In this document: positions 9,110 through 17,578 of the stretch, piece after piece | How positions within the stretch are numbered: the first letter of the stretch is position 1 | How the letters are laid out: each line of letters opens with the position of its first letter | Assembly: GCA_945878715.1 (NCBI GenBank) | Contig: CAMCTX010000009.1 | Coordinates: 1 to 38,877, forward strand | DNA: 38,877 nucleotides | Source: Legionella genomosp. 1 | GTDB lineage: Bacteria > Pseudomonadota > Gammaproteobacteria > UBA6186 > Azoamicaceae | Direction: 5' to 3' | Notes under the pieces: model-generated | The model's database searches: none | The model's input: only the letters and a program-made list of their open reading frames with translations | Told to the model about the DNA's origin: nothing | Translations under genes and position numbers: made by a program

Positions 9110-9403
9110 TTAGTGTCCAACCACACCCAAAATGTCTTCTTCGCGCATAATCAGGAGATCCTGACCATCGACTTTCACTTCGGTACCGGAATACTTTCCA
9201 AAAAGCACTTCGTCTCCAGCCTTCAGATCGACCGGACGTAAGGTCCCGTTGTTATCGAGTTTACCGGGTCCTACAGCCAAGACAGTACCACGTTGTGGTT
9301 TGTCACCTGTTTCAGGGATCAGAATTCCCCCTGCGCTCACAGTTTCCACAATACGCTTAACGATCACGCGATCGTTGAGGGGACGAATTTTGAGTTCAGC
9401 CAT
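9110..9403 (-). CDS. groES: Co-chaperonin GroES (10 kDa)
   Basis: A 97-residue lid protein for GroEL. It starts [17 protein letters not shown], contains the mobile loop [14 protein letters not shown], and continues [10 protein letters not shown] and [31 protein letters not shown] as in all family members. AAGGAG lies upstream of the ATG. It is first in groES-groEL and follows a near-consensus heat-shock promoter at 9509-9539. Confidence 0.97.
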   Translation of the reverse strand: MAELKIRPLNDRVIVKRIVETVSAGGILIPETGDKPQRGTVLAVGPGKLDNNGTLRPVDLKAGDEVLFGKYSGTEVKVDGQDLLIMREEDILGVVGH

Positions 9404-9508
9404 CTTCTTTGCTCCTTAACCAAATAAGTTTTATACCTAAATCTTGCCGTGCATGGATTTAGCAACGGTGCCAAGCATATCATTGATGAACAAGCCTTGG
9501 CGAACTTG

Positions 9509-9539
9509 TAGATGGGGGCATCCCATGAAAATTCAAGGG
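9509..9539 (-). promoter_or_regulatory. Heat-shock (sigma-32) promoter of groES-groEL
   Basis: On the minus strand CCCTTGAA (9539-9532) is followed after 14 nt by CCCCATCTA (9517-9509). This matches the RpoH consensus CCCTTGAA, 13-14 nt spacer, CCCCATnTA almost perfectly. It lies about 105 nt before the groES start codon, leaving an untranslated leader of roughly 100 nt. Confidence 0.85.
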
Positions 9540-9552
9540 CCACTCTTCACCG

Positions 9553-9593
9553 TCCCTGGAATCGACGCCCCTCGTCGATATTCGGAAAACCTA
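9553..9593. repeat. Partial copy of the 6548-6648 repeat element
   Basis: Positions 9553-9573 are identical to 6606-6626 (TCCCTGGAATCGACGCCCCT and one more base). The next 20 bases remain similar (TTCGGAAAACCTAT here, CTCGGAAAAACTTAT there). The left half of the element is not recognisable. It lies directly upstream of the heat-shock promoter, between dnaB and groES. Confidence 0.6.
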
Positions 9594-9605
9594 TCGGACG
9601 AAACA

Positions 9606-10988
9606 CTAATGGTCCATCATCCGGCTCTCGGCCGAAAAATTATCAAAGCGTGCATACTGACCCAAAAAAGTAAGACGTGTCATGCCAATAGGACCATTTC
9701 GTTGTTTGCCAATAATAATTTCCGCCGTCCCTTTATCGTTGGAGTCTTTGTTATAGACCTCATCCCTGTATACAAAGGCAATCAGATCGGCATCTTGTTC
9801 AATGGCACCGGATTCACGTAAATCGGACATCATAGGTCGTTTATCAGGACGTTGCTCTAAACTGCGATTGAGCTGTGATAAGGCAATCACCGGTACATTA
9901 AGCTCTCGCGCCAAAGATTTAAGCGAACGAGAAATTTCAGAAATTTCTGCAGCCCGATGTTCATTACGCCCAGGCACCCGCATCAATTGCAAATAATCGA
10001 TCACAATCAGACCCAAGGAGCCTTGTTCGCGAGCAACTCGACGCGCACGGGCACGAATTTCTAGAGGACTCAAAGAACCGCTATCGTCAATTAATAATTT
10101 CTTCGCAGATAGCAGGCTAATAGCCGAAGAAAGTCTGGGCCAATCGGCCTCTTCTAATTGACCACTACGGATTTTTTGATGATCCACCCGCCCCATAGAA
10201 GCCAAAAGCCGCATGGCTAATAGATCGGCGGGCATTTCCATACTAAAAATGAGCACTGCGCTATCGGGGTTTTTCATGGCAGCATGCTCGGCAATATTCA
10301 TAGCAAACGTGGTTTTGCCCATCGAAGGACGGCCTGCCACCACAATTAAATCGGAAGCTTGTAACCCACAGGTCAGCTTATCAAAATCGTTAAAGCCTGT
10401 GGAAATACCGGTAATAGAAGAACCTGAATGAAAGATGGTATCGATGCGATCAATCGTACGTGCCAGCACCGTTGCAATAGCTTGGGGGCCCGCTTGTACA
10501 CTACGCCCGCCTTGTTCGGCAATGGCAAAAACTTTACGCTCTGCATCATCTAATAATTCTGAAGCGGGTCTACCCGCTGCATGAAAAGCAGACTCCGTAA
10601 TTTCGCCGCCAATTTCAATGAGCCGACGCATAATAGAACGCTCGCGCACAATATCGGCATAGGCAACAATATTGGCCGAGGTGGGTGTGCTCTTGGCCAA
10701 ATTGCCTAAATAGACAAGGCCTCCTACGGTATCGAGGGCATGCGATCCCTCTAGCGCTTCTGAAACAGTGATGATATCGATAGGTCGGGATTGTAAGGCT
10801 AGATCGGCCATCGCTCTGTAGATGGCCCGATGATCCATGCGATAAAAATCGTACTCTAAAAGGCGATCGGCCACCCGATCCCAAGCATGATTATCGAGCA
10901 TCAAGCCGCCTAAAACAGCCTGCTCTGCTTCCACAGAATGCGGTGGAATTCTTAGACCCGGTTCAAGAAGCAGGGCTTCGCTTAACAT
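9606..10988 (-). CDS. dnaB: Replicative DNA helicase DnaB
   Basis: A 460-residue hexameric helicase that unwinds DNA 5' to 3' at the fork and recruits primase. The N-terminal domain starts at PPHSVEAEQAVLGGLMLDN. The RecA-like C-terminal domain has Walker A GRPSMGKTT, VLIFSMEMPADLLAMRLLAS, Walker B LIVIDYLQLM, and SQLNRSLEQRPDKRPMMSDLRESGAIEQDAD. No intein or insertion is seen. A GGAGAGGGAACC stretch precedes the ATG. It is the last gene of rpsF-rpsR-rplI-dnaB, a conserved order. Confidence 0.97.
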   Translation of the reverse strand: MLSEALLLEPGLRIPPHSVEAEQAVLGGLMLDNHAWDRVADRLLEYDFYRMDHRAIYRAMADLALQSRPIDIITVSEALEGSHALDTVGGLVYLGNLAKSTPTSANIVAYADIVRERSIMRRLIEIGGEITESAFHAAGRPASELLDDAERKVFAIAEQGGRSVQAGPQAIATVLARTIDRIDTIFHSGSSITGISTGFNDFDKLTCGLQASDLIVVAGRPSMGKTTFAMNIAEHAAMKNPDSAVLIFSMEMPADLLAMRLLASMGRVDHQKIRSGQLEEADWPRLSSAISLLSAKKLLIDDSGSLSPLEIRARARRVAREQGSLGLIVIDYLQLMRVPGRNEHRAAEISEISRSLKSLARELNVPVIALSQLNRSLEQRPDKRPMMSDLRESGAIEQDADLIAFVYRDEVYNKDSNDKGTAEIIIGKQRNGPIGMTRLTFLGQYARFDNFSAESRMMDH

Positions 10989-11028
10989 GGTTCCCTCTCC
11001 ACGTGCATGAGCCTATACGCTTAGGGTC

Positions 11029-11481
11029 TTATGAAGCGGCTGTTACCAGTACGCGTACTCTGGCAATCACTTCATCCCCAAACAAAGGCAAATCGACCAC
11101 ATGATCGCCACACTGACGAATCGGTCCTTCGACAAAACGGATTTCATGTCTATCTACACAATGGCCCAAGATTTCTAAGGCTGCGACAATATCCTGTGCC
11201 GTGACAGAACCAAAGAGTCGTCCTTCCTCGCCTACATTCGCCACAATCGTGACCAACAAATCTTCTAAAGCCAGCGCACGGGCACGGGCTGCTGCCAAAC
11301 GTGCGTCTGCTTCTGCTTGCAAGGCTGCGCGACGTGATTCAAACACCACAACATTCGCACGCGTTGCCGCTAAAGCCTTTCCTCTGGGGATTAAATAGTT
11401 ACGGCCAAAACCGGGTTTGACCTGTACCTTCTCGCCCATGTCCCCTAGTTTGGGGATTCTTTCTAATAAAATGACTTCCAC
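11029..11481 (-). CDS. rplI: 50S ribosomal protein L9
   Basis: A 150-residue two-domain protein bound to 23S rRNA near the L1 stalk. The N-terminal domain MEVILLERIPKLGDMGEKVQVKPGFGRNYLIPRGKA is highly conserved, followed by the long Ala/Arg-rich connecting helix (residues 40-75) and a C-terminal domain with GRLFGSVTAQDI. It lies between rpsR (33 nt) and dnaB (40 nt) on the same strand. Confidence 0.96.
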   Translation of the reverse strand: MEVILLERIPKLGDMGEKVQVKPGFGRNYLIPRGKALAATRANVVVFESRRAALQAEADARLAAARARALALEDLLVTIVANVGEEGRLFGSVTAQDIVAALEILGHCVDRHEIRFVEGPIRQCGDHVVDLPLFGDEVIARVRVLVTAAS

Positions 11482-11514
11482 GATACCTATTCCTTTTATG
11501 AGGATTATTGGGGA

Positions 11515-11742
11515 CTATTGATGTTGATCGCAATAAGGCAACAAAGATAAATAACGTGCCAATTTAATGGCATTCGCTAATTGCCGTTGATACCGTGCTT
11601 TAGTGCCCGTAATACGGCTTGGAACAATTTTTCCGCTTTCGGTAATATAGTTCCTTAATACATTTAAATCTTTATAATCAATTTGCTCAGTCTTTGCAGC
11701 GGTAAAGCGGCAAAATTTTCTACGACGGAATGGACGTGCCAT
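11515..11742 (-). CDS. rpsR: 30S ribosomal protein S18
   Basis: A 75-residue protein of the 30S platform that forms a pair with S6. It shows [10 protein letters not shown] near the N-terminus, [52 protein letters not shown]. It lies 9 nt after rpsF; the priB gene found between them in enterobacteria is absent, as in many other gammaproteobacteria. Confidence 0.96.
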   Translation of the reverse strand: MARPFRRRKFCRFTAAKTEQIDYKDLNVLRNYITESGKIVPSRITGTKARYQRQLANAIKLARYLSLLPYCDQHQ

Positions 11743-11751
11743 AGTATGCTC

Positions 11752-12156
11752 CTATAATTCTTCCGCAGCGCCAAAAATATCTTCTTCGGAATCAAAACCG
11801 CGATCCCGAGGTCTATAGCCACCTTCACGACGTTCGTCTTTTTCTTTCATCAAACAAGAAGGTTCCGTAATCGGAGCATCTTGGATTAAGACTAAGTGAC
11901 GGATGACAGCATCATTAAAACGGAAGTTGTCGGTGAGCTCTTTTAAAGCTTCTTGGGTACAGGCAATATTCATTAGCATGTAATGCGCTTTGTGAAGCTT
12001 GTTAATGGGGTAAGCCATTTGTCTGCGCCCCCAATCTTCTAAGCGATGGATCTGGCCGCCCTTGGCCTCGATCAGCACCTTGTAGCGCTCGACCATGGCA
12101 GGCACCTGCTCGCTCTGATCCGGGTGGACCATAAATACAATTTCGTAGTGTCTCAT
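11752..12156 (-). CDS. rpsF: 30S ribosomal protein S6
   Basis: A 134-residue 30S protein, first gene of its operon. [25 protein letters not shown] opens the ferredoxin-like fold, followed by [21 protein letters not shown] and [17 protein letters not shown]. The tail is acidic ([11 protein letters not shown]), as in many S6 proteins that are glutamylated by RimK. An AAGGAG lies upstream of the ATG. The leader upstream contains a short dyad (CTGCAAA/TTTGCAG, 12183-12198) that could belong to an S6:S18 autoregulatory leader, but I could not fold it convincingly. Confidence 0.96.
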   Translation of the reverse strand: MRHYEIVFMVHPDQSEQVPAMVERYKVLIEAKGGQIHRLEDWGRRQMAYPINKLHKAHYMLMNIACTQEALKELTDNFRFNDAVIRHLVLIQDAPITEPSCLMKEKDERREGGYRPRDRGFDSEEDIFGAAEEL

Positions 12157-12267
12157 TATAACTCCTTATGGGTTTTGTCAGTCTGCAAACTTTTGCAGGA
12201 CAAGGAGATTCAAGCCTTGAGCACGGTTTAGGTGCCGAGGAGGCGACATTATAGAGACAACCGAACC

Positions 12268-14079
12268 ATGATTGCAAGGGTTATGGACAGAATGCCTGGT
12301 GGTTTCCTCATTGATCAGCCATACTTTCGGCTATTAAATAAGAAATTCAAGGTTGATCCGATGCATTCAGACTCCCTACCAGAGAGCAAACCGAAAACAC
12401 AGCTATATCCCCATGCGCTGCCTCCAAGCATTGAATATGCTTATTGGGATGATAGTACAGAGGCAAAAACATTAGGCCAAAAGATTGTCGCATGGCAAAA
12501 AGCAGTTGGCTCTTATCATGAAGATATTGATCTAACAATAATTGATACAACCCTATCAACAGCGGATCTCATACAGGCATTAGCACAAACTTTTGACTTA
12601 GCGGAAGAATCTTTTAAATGGAAACACACAACATTTGATGAAGCAGCCCTAAAAAAAACCATTGCTGAAAAAGCTAAAAATTTACAAGAAGAAGATAAAG
12701 TCGCCAAGCTACATTCCATGTGGTGTCTTTATAGAGTACGTTATCTTGAGAATCAAATAGAAGAAAGTTACAAGACCATAGAAACGTTGCGGGCAGCGGA
12801 TCCCGATCGGGTTCTATCACAGAGAGTAGAATTTTCTGATAATGAAAATGCTGAAAAACCTCTGAGCCTCGCAAATATTTTCCATCAAGAAGTCTATACA
12901 GGCACCCTCATTTATTTTCATGGTGGGCCTGGTCAAGCATTTGAGGCTTATGGATATCAAGCTTTAATTCATCTTGTCACAAAAACCTTGGGATTAAGAC
13001 TGGTCGCCGTAGAAATTGCTGGGGCCAAACAAGATGCGATAGAATCCTTGATTGATGATTCCAACCCTTTGGTTGCCCCTAATTATGTTGCACAAATTAG
13101 TGGCATTCTGGACTATCTCAAGGCAAACGATGCAAATGCTCAGCAAGCCGACAATAGTTATGTGGCGCTGGCTCATAGCTTTGGTTGCTACCAATTATTT
13201 AATTACCTAAGATTTATGGGGAAAAGATCTGGCTTTGATAAAGTCATAGCTTCTGGTGGCATTTACAACATAGGCGCTTTTTTTGTGGCGGGGGCTTTAC
13301 GCCGTTCCATGTTAGATTCACCCCTGGAAGACCCATATTTTATTCAACATAATTTAGATAAAATACAACCTGCTTTGGACTCTAATATTAGAATGTACAA
13401 CAATAGTGTGAACCCCCCATTTTCTAAAGTTCATTGTCAACCTATACATAATCCTCTGGAAAACTTGCCCCTAAACCAAGCCTTAAGCCCCTTTTCACAT
13501 GTGGCTGGGTTGCCAGAAAATGTTAGGTATTTGATACATGTAACCAATAAAGATGAATATGTTCATGCTTCTCAGTCGATAGATTTTTTTAAGCTCATGC
13601 ATGCTCAGAACCTGAAAGTACAATTGTTATTTACCATCGATGGATGCCATGATCTTATAACCAAGCTTGAAAATAAAGACAGCAGAGATTTTTTGCGATT
13701 AGATACCAAGAAACGCATGACTTCTGATTTGCCAGAATTGAAGGATAAACAAAAAACCTTTTTTGATAATATGGCTTTTTTTATAAAAGAGGATGAAATG
13801 CCGGAAGGAAACACACTATCTGTAGAAGCTCTGGAAGCATTACTGCCTACATTACAGTTTGTTGAGACTGGACAAGTAGGCCGAGAGCAATTTGTGTTAA
13901 AACCTTACATGGATTGGAATGCATTTCACATCGCATTGATTGAGCACTTAAAGACAGTATATGATAGCCTGCCCAAGGTGCCTTTATTGTTTAGTCAAGC
14001 TGATCCAGGGATCGCCCAGAGGCCTCTTGATGAGACACCCACAAACACTGTACGCCCCCTAAAGCCCCCTAGCCCATAG
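12268..14079 (+). CDS. Large alpha/beta-hydrolase of unknown substrate
   Basis: A protein of about 603 residues. The middle part is an alpha/beta hydrolase: oxyanion-hole motif HGGPGQAF (H at 218), nucleophile elbow ALAHSFGCY (S304), a likely catalytic Asp in VTNKDEYVH (D429) and His in IDGCHDL (H461), as in prolyl-oligopeptidase or proline-iminopeptidase-like enzymes. The first 210 residues and the last 110 match nothing I recognise; 60-170 looks helical and charged. No signal peptide is seen. The start is uncertain: an open frame reaches a GTG at 12232, and ATG 12361, preceded by AAGG with 8 nt spacing, is a good alternative. It is divergent from rpsF and AT-rich. It may be a host-directed effector or an ordinary peptidase/esterase; the fold is well supported, the function is not. 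Confidence 0.75.
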   Translation: MIARVMDRMPGGFLIDQPYFRLLNKKFKVDPMHSDSLPESKPKTQLYPHALPPSIEYAYWDDSTEAKTLGQKIVAWQKAVGSYHEDIDLTIIDTTLSTADLIQALAQTFDLAEESFKWKHTTFDEAALKKTIAEKAKNLQEEDKVAKLHSMWCLYRVRYLENQIEESYKTIETLRAADPDRVLSQRVEFSDNENAEKPLSLANIFHQEVYTGTLIYFHGGPGQAFEAYGYQALIHLVTKTLGLRLVAVEIAGAKQDAIESLIDDSNPLVAPNYVAQISGILDYLKANDANAQQADNSYVALAHSFGCYQLFNYLRFMGKRSGFDKVIASGGIYNIGAFFVAGALRRSMLDSPLEDPYFIQHNLDKIQPALDSNIRMYNNSVNPPFSKVHCQPIHNPLENLPLNQALSPFSHVAGLPENVRYLIHVTNKDEYVHASQSIDFFKLMHAQNLKVQLLFTIDGCHDLITKLENKDSRDFLRLDTKKRMTSDLPELKDKQKTFFDNMAFFIKEDEMPEGNTLSVEALEALLPTLQFVETGQVGREQFVLKPYMDWNAFHIALIEHLKTVYDSLPKVPLLFSQADPGIAQRPLDETPTNTVRPLKPPSP

Positions 14080-14124
14080 AAAAAAACCTTGCGTGTAACC
14101 AACAGGCAGACCACTCGTTCTCAC

Positions 14125-15381
14125 CTAAGACGCGTGTTTTGGTGCTGTATAAACCGTGCCTAGAAAGGTAATACTAATCACCAAGGCGGCACAGCCCAAG
14201 ATCATCCCCTGATAATTATGTGGGTGAACCCAGGTGCTTAACCCTAAGGGAATTAAGCTGGCCACCGAATAGGCCACATTGTAACAAAGACCCATACCCG
14301 CACTTCTTACAGGCATAGGAAACAAGGTAGGTAAAATAGCCAGCAGATTGGTGGAATAAGCCGCGATAAAAAGCTGATAGCCAAACAGAAAGACCTCTAG
14401 GGCATAAGTAGCATGCGCCTCTAACATTTTTAAGGATGCATATAAGAAGAGCAGAAAAAGTGGTGTGATAACCTTAATAACCTTAATGCGATCGATATGA
14501 TCGAATAAATAACCAAAAAGAGGGGCACTTAAGCCTGCCAATAAGATGCCAAAGGACATCCTTGAAAAAACTGTGTGGGTGGCATAACCAAAATATTGCT
14601 TAAGATAAACCGGCAAGTACAGGGTGAAAATAATTAAATACGAAAAAAAGAAGGTCATACAAAAACCACGGATCAAGCTTTTGGGCTGTTTTTTCAAAAG
14701 CGATCCAAGAATGGTTTTGCCAGAACGATGTAGATTGTCTGCGTGTTGATGCTTAATAAAATCCGGTGTTTCATCAATCCGGTTTCTCAGTATAAAAGCC
14801 ACAACGGCCAAAACACCCCCGAGTATAAAGGGAAGACGCCATAGGCCTTGGGTTATTTCTTCTACAGAAAAAGTGCGCCCCATCAAAAAAACGACCAGCG
14901 AGGCCAGCAGTGCGCCCACACTGGTGCTCGAAATAATCCAACCAAAATAATGGCCTGAGGGTTTAGAAGCACTGTGTTCTTTAATCAGGGTACTCACACT
15001 AGGAATTTCAGCCCCAAAAGAGAGCCCCTGTAAAATCCGCGCCACAATCAAAAGCAAGGGTGCCCACAAACCGGCCTCTTTATAGCTTGGCAATAATCCC
15101 ATTATAAGGGTTGCGGTGGCCATCACCGACATAATGATCAAAAAGGTTTTTTTGCGACCATAAATATCGGCAATCATGCCAAATAAATAGCCTCCCAGGG
15201 GGCGGGCTAAATAACCAATGGCCAAAATAGAGAAGGTTTTTAAATAGGCCACGGCGGGTTGATGATCGACAAAAAACACAGCGGTAATATAGGGGATCAT
15301 CATGCCATAGATGATAAAATCATAATATTCTAGACTGGATCCCACACAACTTAGCAAGACAATACGTCGTGTTTTATTCAT
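14125..15381 (-). CDS. MFS transporter, metabolite:H+ symporter (MHS) type
   Basis: A 418-residue, 12-helix inner-membrane transporter. The start GSSLEYYDFIIYGMM, with the negatively charged EYYDF in helix 1, the loop GGYLFGMIADIYGRKKT between helices 2 and 3, and ARILQGLSFGAEIPSV are the hallmarks of the ProP/KgtP/ShiA branch. The substrate cannot be told; organic acids, betaine or amino acids are usual. GGGAGGAACTC precedes the ATG. MHS-type transporters are numerous in Coxiella/Legionella-like and rickettsial bacteria for uptake of host metabolites. It converges with the hydrolase gene, 45 nt away. Confidence 0.87.
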   Translation of the reverse strand: MNKTRRIVLLSCVGSSLEYYDFIIYGMMIPYITAVFFVDHQPAVAYLKTFSILAIGYLARPLGGYLFGMIADIYGRKKTFLIIMSVMATATLIMGLLPSYKEAGLWAPLLLIVARILQGLSFGAEIPSVSTLIKEHSASKPSGHYFGWIISSTSVGALLASLVVFLMGRTFSVEEITQGLWRLPFILGGVLAVVAFILRNRIDETPDFIKHQHADNLHRSGKTILGSLLKKQPKSLIRGFCMTFFFSYLIIFTLYLPVYLKQYFGYATHTVFSRMSFGILLAGLSAPLFGYLFDHIDRIKVIKVITPLFLLFLYASLKMLEAHATYALEVFLFGYQLFIAAYSTNLLAILPTLFPMPVRSAGMGLCYNVAYSVASLIPLGLSTWVHPHNYQGMILGCAALVISITFLGTVYTAPKHAS

Positions 15382-15498
15382 GAGTTCCTCCCTAAAAAAT
15401 CATTCTTGCAGGTTTTATACCGTCTGTCTAGGGGAGGCCTTGGCTCAAATCGCTCATAATCATAAGGATGATAACGAAGCTTAACATTAAAAAAACGT

Positions 15499-16794
15499 TC
15501 ATTTTATTCCTAACTGTAGCAACCACAACCAAATGGGTACCACATCAATTTCATAAATTTTCCCATCAACAACGTGCTCGATCTGTGCTCGTGTATCTTG
15601 GGTAATAATCAAACCCTTTTCTAAGCCATAAGCCTGTAATGCTTCAACTAAGCCTTCTACCTCACGCTCTTTGGTTTCTGCGCCTCCCATATCAAGACAC
15701 ACCTGGATTGCTTCGACAATCTTTGGACCCTCTTTGAGCACAAAATCGCACTCTCTCTTGCCTTTATGAAAATAGATCTCTTTTTCTCGTCTTTTTAATT
15801 CCATAAAGACGATATTCTCTAATAAACGTCCTTCATCTTTACTAAAACGAAACCCTACATTCATAGCAAGGGCTTGATCAACAAAGTACACTTTTTTCGG
15901 GCTTTGGATCTGTATCTGCTTTTTTAATGAAACATCGTAACGACTGACAAAATAACACAGAAAACTATTCTCTAAATAAAGACAATAATTAGAAATAGTG
16001 GTTGAACTTTCAACCCCCAACATCTTTGCAAGCCCACTATAAGAACATTCCTTCCCAAGGTTACTTGCCAAATAATGTGCCAATTCCTGCAACGCTCGAT
16101 GATTTTTAATCTTATACCGAACAATGATATCGCGATAAAGAATGCTTTCATATAAACTATGCAGATAATGCTGATTGGGCGATTCTATATATTCGGGTAA
16201 GCCGCCTTCTTTTGAAAAATCTTCAAAATACGATTTCACAAGCCCTTTAAACACCGTCGTCAAATGCCTTAAATCGACCACCGTTCCCTGACGTTTTAAG
16301 CTACGCTCTAAAGACTCATGAAATGAGTAGGGATATAAATGCAACTCTAAATAACGACCTGTTAAGCGTGTACCCAGTTCCACACTGAGCATGGATGCAT
16401 TAGAACCTGTAATGTAAATCTTGTGACCTTCATCAAACAATCGACGTACAAAACGCTCCCAATCAGGAATATTTTGGATCTCATCGAAATAAAATGTTTT
16501 TTGAGGACCGTATAACTCTACAAATAATTCATATAAGGCCTGAAAATCTTCCAGTGCAAAATCCACCAGTCGATCATCATCAAAGTTAATAAAATAATCT
16601 TTTTCAGCCGAGGTTTTCCGTATCTGACCTAATAAAGTTGACTTACCACAACGTCTGATTCCCGTGAGGATAACGATTTGCTTAGCCTCTTTAAGGGGCT
16701 GTATATCAGGGATATGCCGCACAACCAATGGCTCAGGCAAAACCCAAGCCTTTTCTTGATCGGCAATGACTTCCCGAAGTACTTGTTTATCCAT
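15499..16794 (-). CDS. AAA-type ATPase with DUF4143 domain
   Basis: A 431-residue protein. The N-terminal AAA_14 ATPase has Walker A GIRRCGKST (45-53), Walker B TFYFDEIQN (99-107), and a sensor stretch YITGSNASML (about 131-140) followed by GTRLTGRYLELHLYPYSF. The C-terminal half has the DUF4143 pattern (winged-helix-like SYSGLAKMLGVESSTTISNYCLYLE, then a nuclease-like ENIVFMELKRREKEIYFHKGKRECDFVLK with E, D and K as in PD-(D/E)xK folds). The family's role is unknown. A GAAGGG lies 6-7 nt before the ATG. Three 33-bp palindromic repeats lie immediately upstream. The family is patchily distributed and probably horizontally acquired. Confidence 0.87.
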   Translation of the reverse strand: MDKQVLREVIADQEKAWVLPEPLVVRHIPDIQPLKEAKQIVILTGIRRCGKSTLLGQIRKTSAEKDYFINFDDDRLVDFALEDFQALYELFVELYGPQKTFYFDEIQNIPDWERFVRRLFDEGHKIYITGSNASMLSVELGTRLTGRYLELHLYPYSFHESLERSLKRQGTVVDLRHLTTVFKGLVKSYFEDFSKEGGLPEYIESPNQHYLHSLYESILYRDIIVRYKIKNHRALQELAHYLASNLGKECSYSGLAKMLGVESSTTISNYCLYLENSFLCYFVSRYDVSLKKQIQIQSPKKVYFVDQALAMNVGFRFSKDEGRLLENIVFMELKRREKEIYFHKGKRECDFVLKEGPKIVEAIQVCLDMGGAETKEREVEGLVEALQAYGLEKGLIITQDTRAQIEHVVDGKIYEIDVVPIWLWLLQLGIK

Positions 16795-16810
16795 TTTTAA
16801 CCCTTCAATC

Positions 16811-16909
16811 CTAAACCTTCTATTACTAATGGAAGGTTATAGCCTAAACCTTCTGTTGTCAATGGAAGGTTATAGCCTAAACCTTCTATTACTAATGGAA
16901 GGTTTATAG
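16811..16909. repeat. Three tandem 33-bp palindromic repeats upstream of the DUF4143 ATPase
   Basis: Units at 16811-16843, 16844-16876 and 16877-16909 each begin CTAAACCTTCT and contain AATGGAAGGTT, so each has AACCTTC/GAAGGTT half-sites separated by 11 nt. Units 1 and 3 share the same centre (TATTACTAAT); unit 2 differs at a few central bases. The block lies 17 nt upstream of the ATPase start and 48 nt upstream of the divergent L,D-transpeptidase. The ribosome-binding site of the ATPase (GAAGGGTT) resembles the half-site. Operator, RNA hairpin control or a mobile-element remnant are possible. Confidence 0.85.
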
Positions 16910-16920
16910 TCCCCTAGCGC

Positions 16921-16951
16921 TTGGCATAAAGCTTTCGGTGCATGCTATGAT
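16921..16951 (+). promoter_or_regulatory. Candidate extended -10 promoter of the L,D-transpeptidase
   Basis: TTGGCA (16921-16926) and TGCTATGAT (16943-16951, an extended -10) are 19 nt apart between hexamers. The -10 hexamer ends only 6 nt before the ATG at 16958, which would give a leaderless or nearly leaderless transcript. It is a pattern match without other support. Confidence 0.4.
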
Positions 16952-16957
16952 TGCACT

Positions 16958-17578
16958 ATGATTATTATAAAAACCATTTCTACTCTATTACTCTGTCTAA
17001 GCAGTGCCGCCTGTGGTACAGGATCGCAAGTCCCCATCGTCCCGCTAGAAGATGTACGTACACATATTTCTCGGATGGGTGTACAACCGACGGATCATAT
17101 CGTAGTGGTGGATATTCAAAAACAAACGCTAGCGCTCATGCGTGGCAATCAGATCCAACAACTGTATACGATTTCGACCAGCAAACGCGGGCCCGGACAA
17201 AAAGTGGATACTTTCCAAACACCCCAGGGTTTACATCGCATTAATGAGAAAATTGGCGAAGGGATCCCCCACTATGGCATTTTTCACCGCAGACAATTTA
17301 TAGGTGTTTGGGAGCGCAAACCGCGACATCAACATTTAAAAGACTATGTCTCAACAAGAATTCTGCGCCTAGAAGGTCTACAGCCCGGTTTTAATCGAGG
17401 ACGAGACCGCTGGGGTCGAATCGTGGATACAGAACAAAGAGCGGTTTATATTCATGGCACTACGATGGAGTGGAAGCTTGGTGCACCCAGTACCAAAGGC
17501 TGTGTACATATGCGTGCAGAAGATGTGGTCCGTTTATTTAATTCTGTACCCGTGGGTACGCTCGTGTGGATCCATTAA
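16958..17578 (+). CDS. L,D-transpeptidase (YkuD family), probably exported
   Basis: A 206-residue protein with an N-terminal hydrophobic segment (IISTLLLCLSSAAC-like; Cys19 could be lipidated, though Ser at -3 is a weak lipobox). The YkuD domain starts at HIVVVDIQKQTLALMRG and carries the catalytic block HGTTMEWKLGAPSTKGCVHM with nucleophile Cys182. Such enzymes form 3-3 peptidoglycan crosslinks or attach proteins to peptidoglycan in the periplasm. No clear ribosome-binding site precedes ATG 16958. Its stop codon directly abuts that of the convergent REC-GGDEF gene. Confidence 0.88.
   Translation: MIIIKTISTLLLCLSSAACGTGSQVPIVPLEDVRTHISRMGVQPTDHIVVVDIQKQTLALMRGNQIQQLYTISTSKRGPGQKVDTFQTPQGLHRINEKIGEGIPHYGIFHRRQFIGVWERKPRHQHLKDYVSTRILRLEGLQPGFNRGRDRWGRIVDTEQRAVYIHGTTMEWKLGAPSTKGCVHMRAEDVVRLFNSVPVGTLVWIH

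Noticed and set aside
9423-9593. A complete second copy of the MITE-like element upstream of groES
   Set aside because: Only the 9553-9593 part is convincingly similar. The shared GGGGGCAT here is explained by the heat-shock -10 box, and the left-end AAATAAGTTTTAT is too short and shifted to count as a terminal repeat.
12183-12198. S6:S18-binding autoregulatory leader before rpsF
   Set aside because: Only a short dyad CTGCAAA/TTTGCAG is visible; I could not identify the CCG bulge and helix arrangement required for that RNA motif.
16811-16909. CRISPR array
   Set aside because: The three repeats abut with no unique spacers between them and no cas genes are near, so this is a tandem palindromic repeat.
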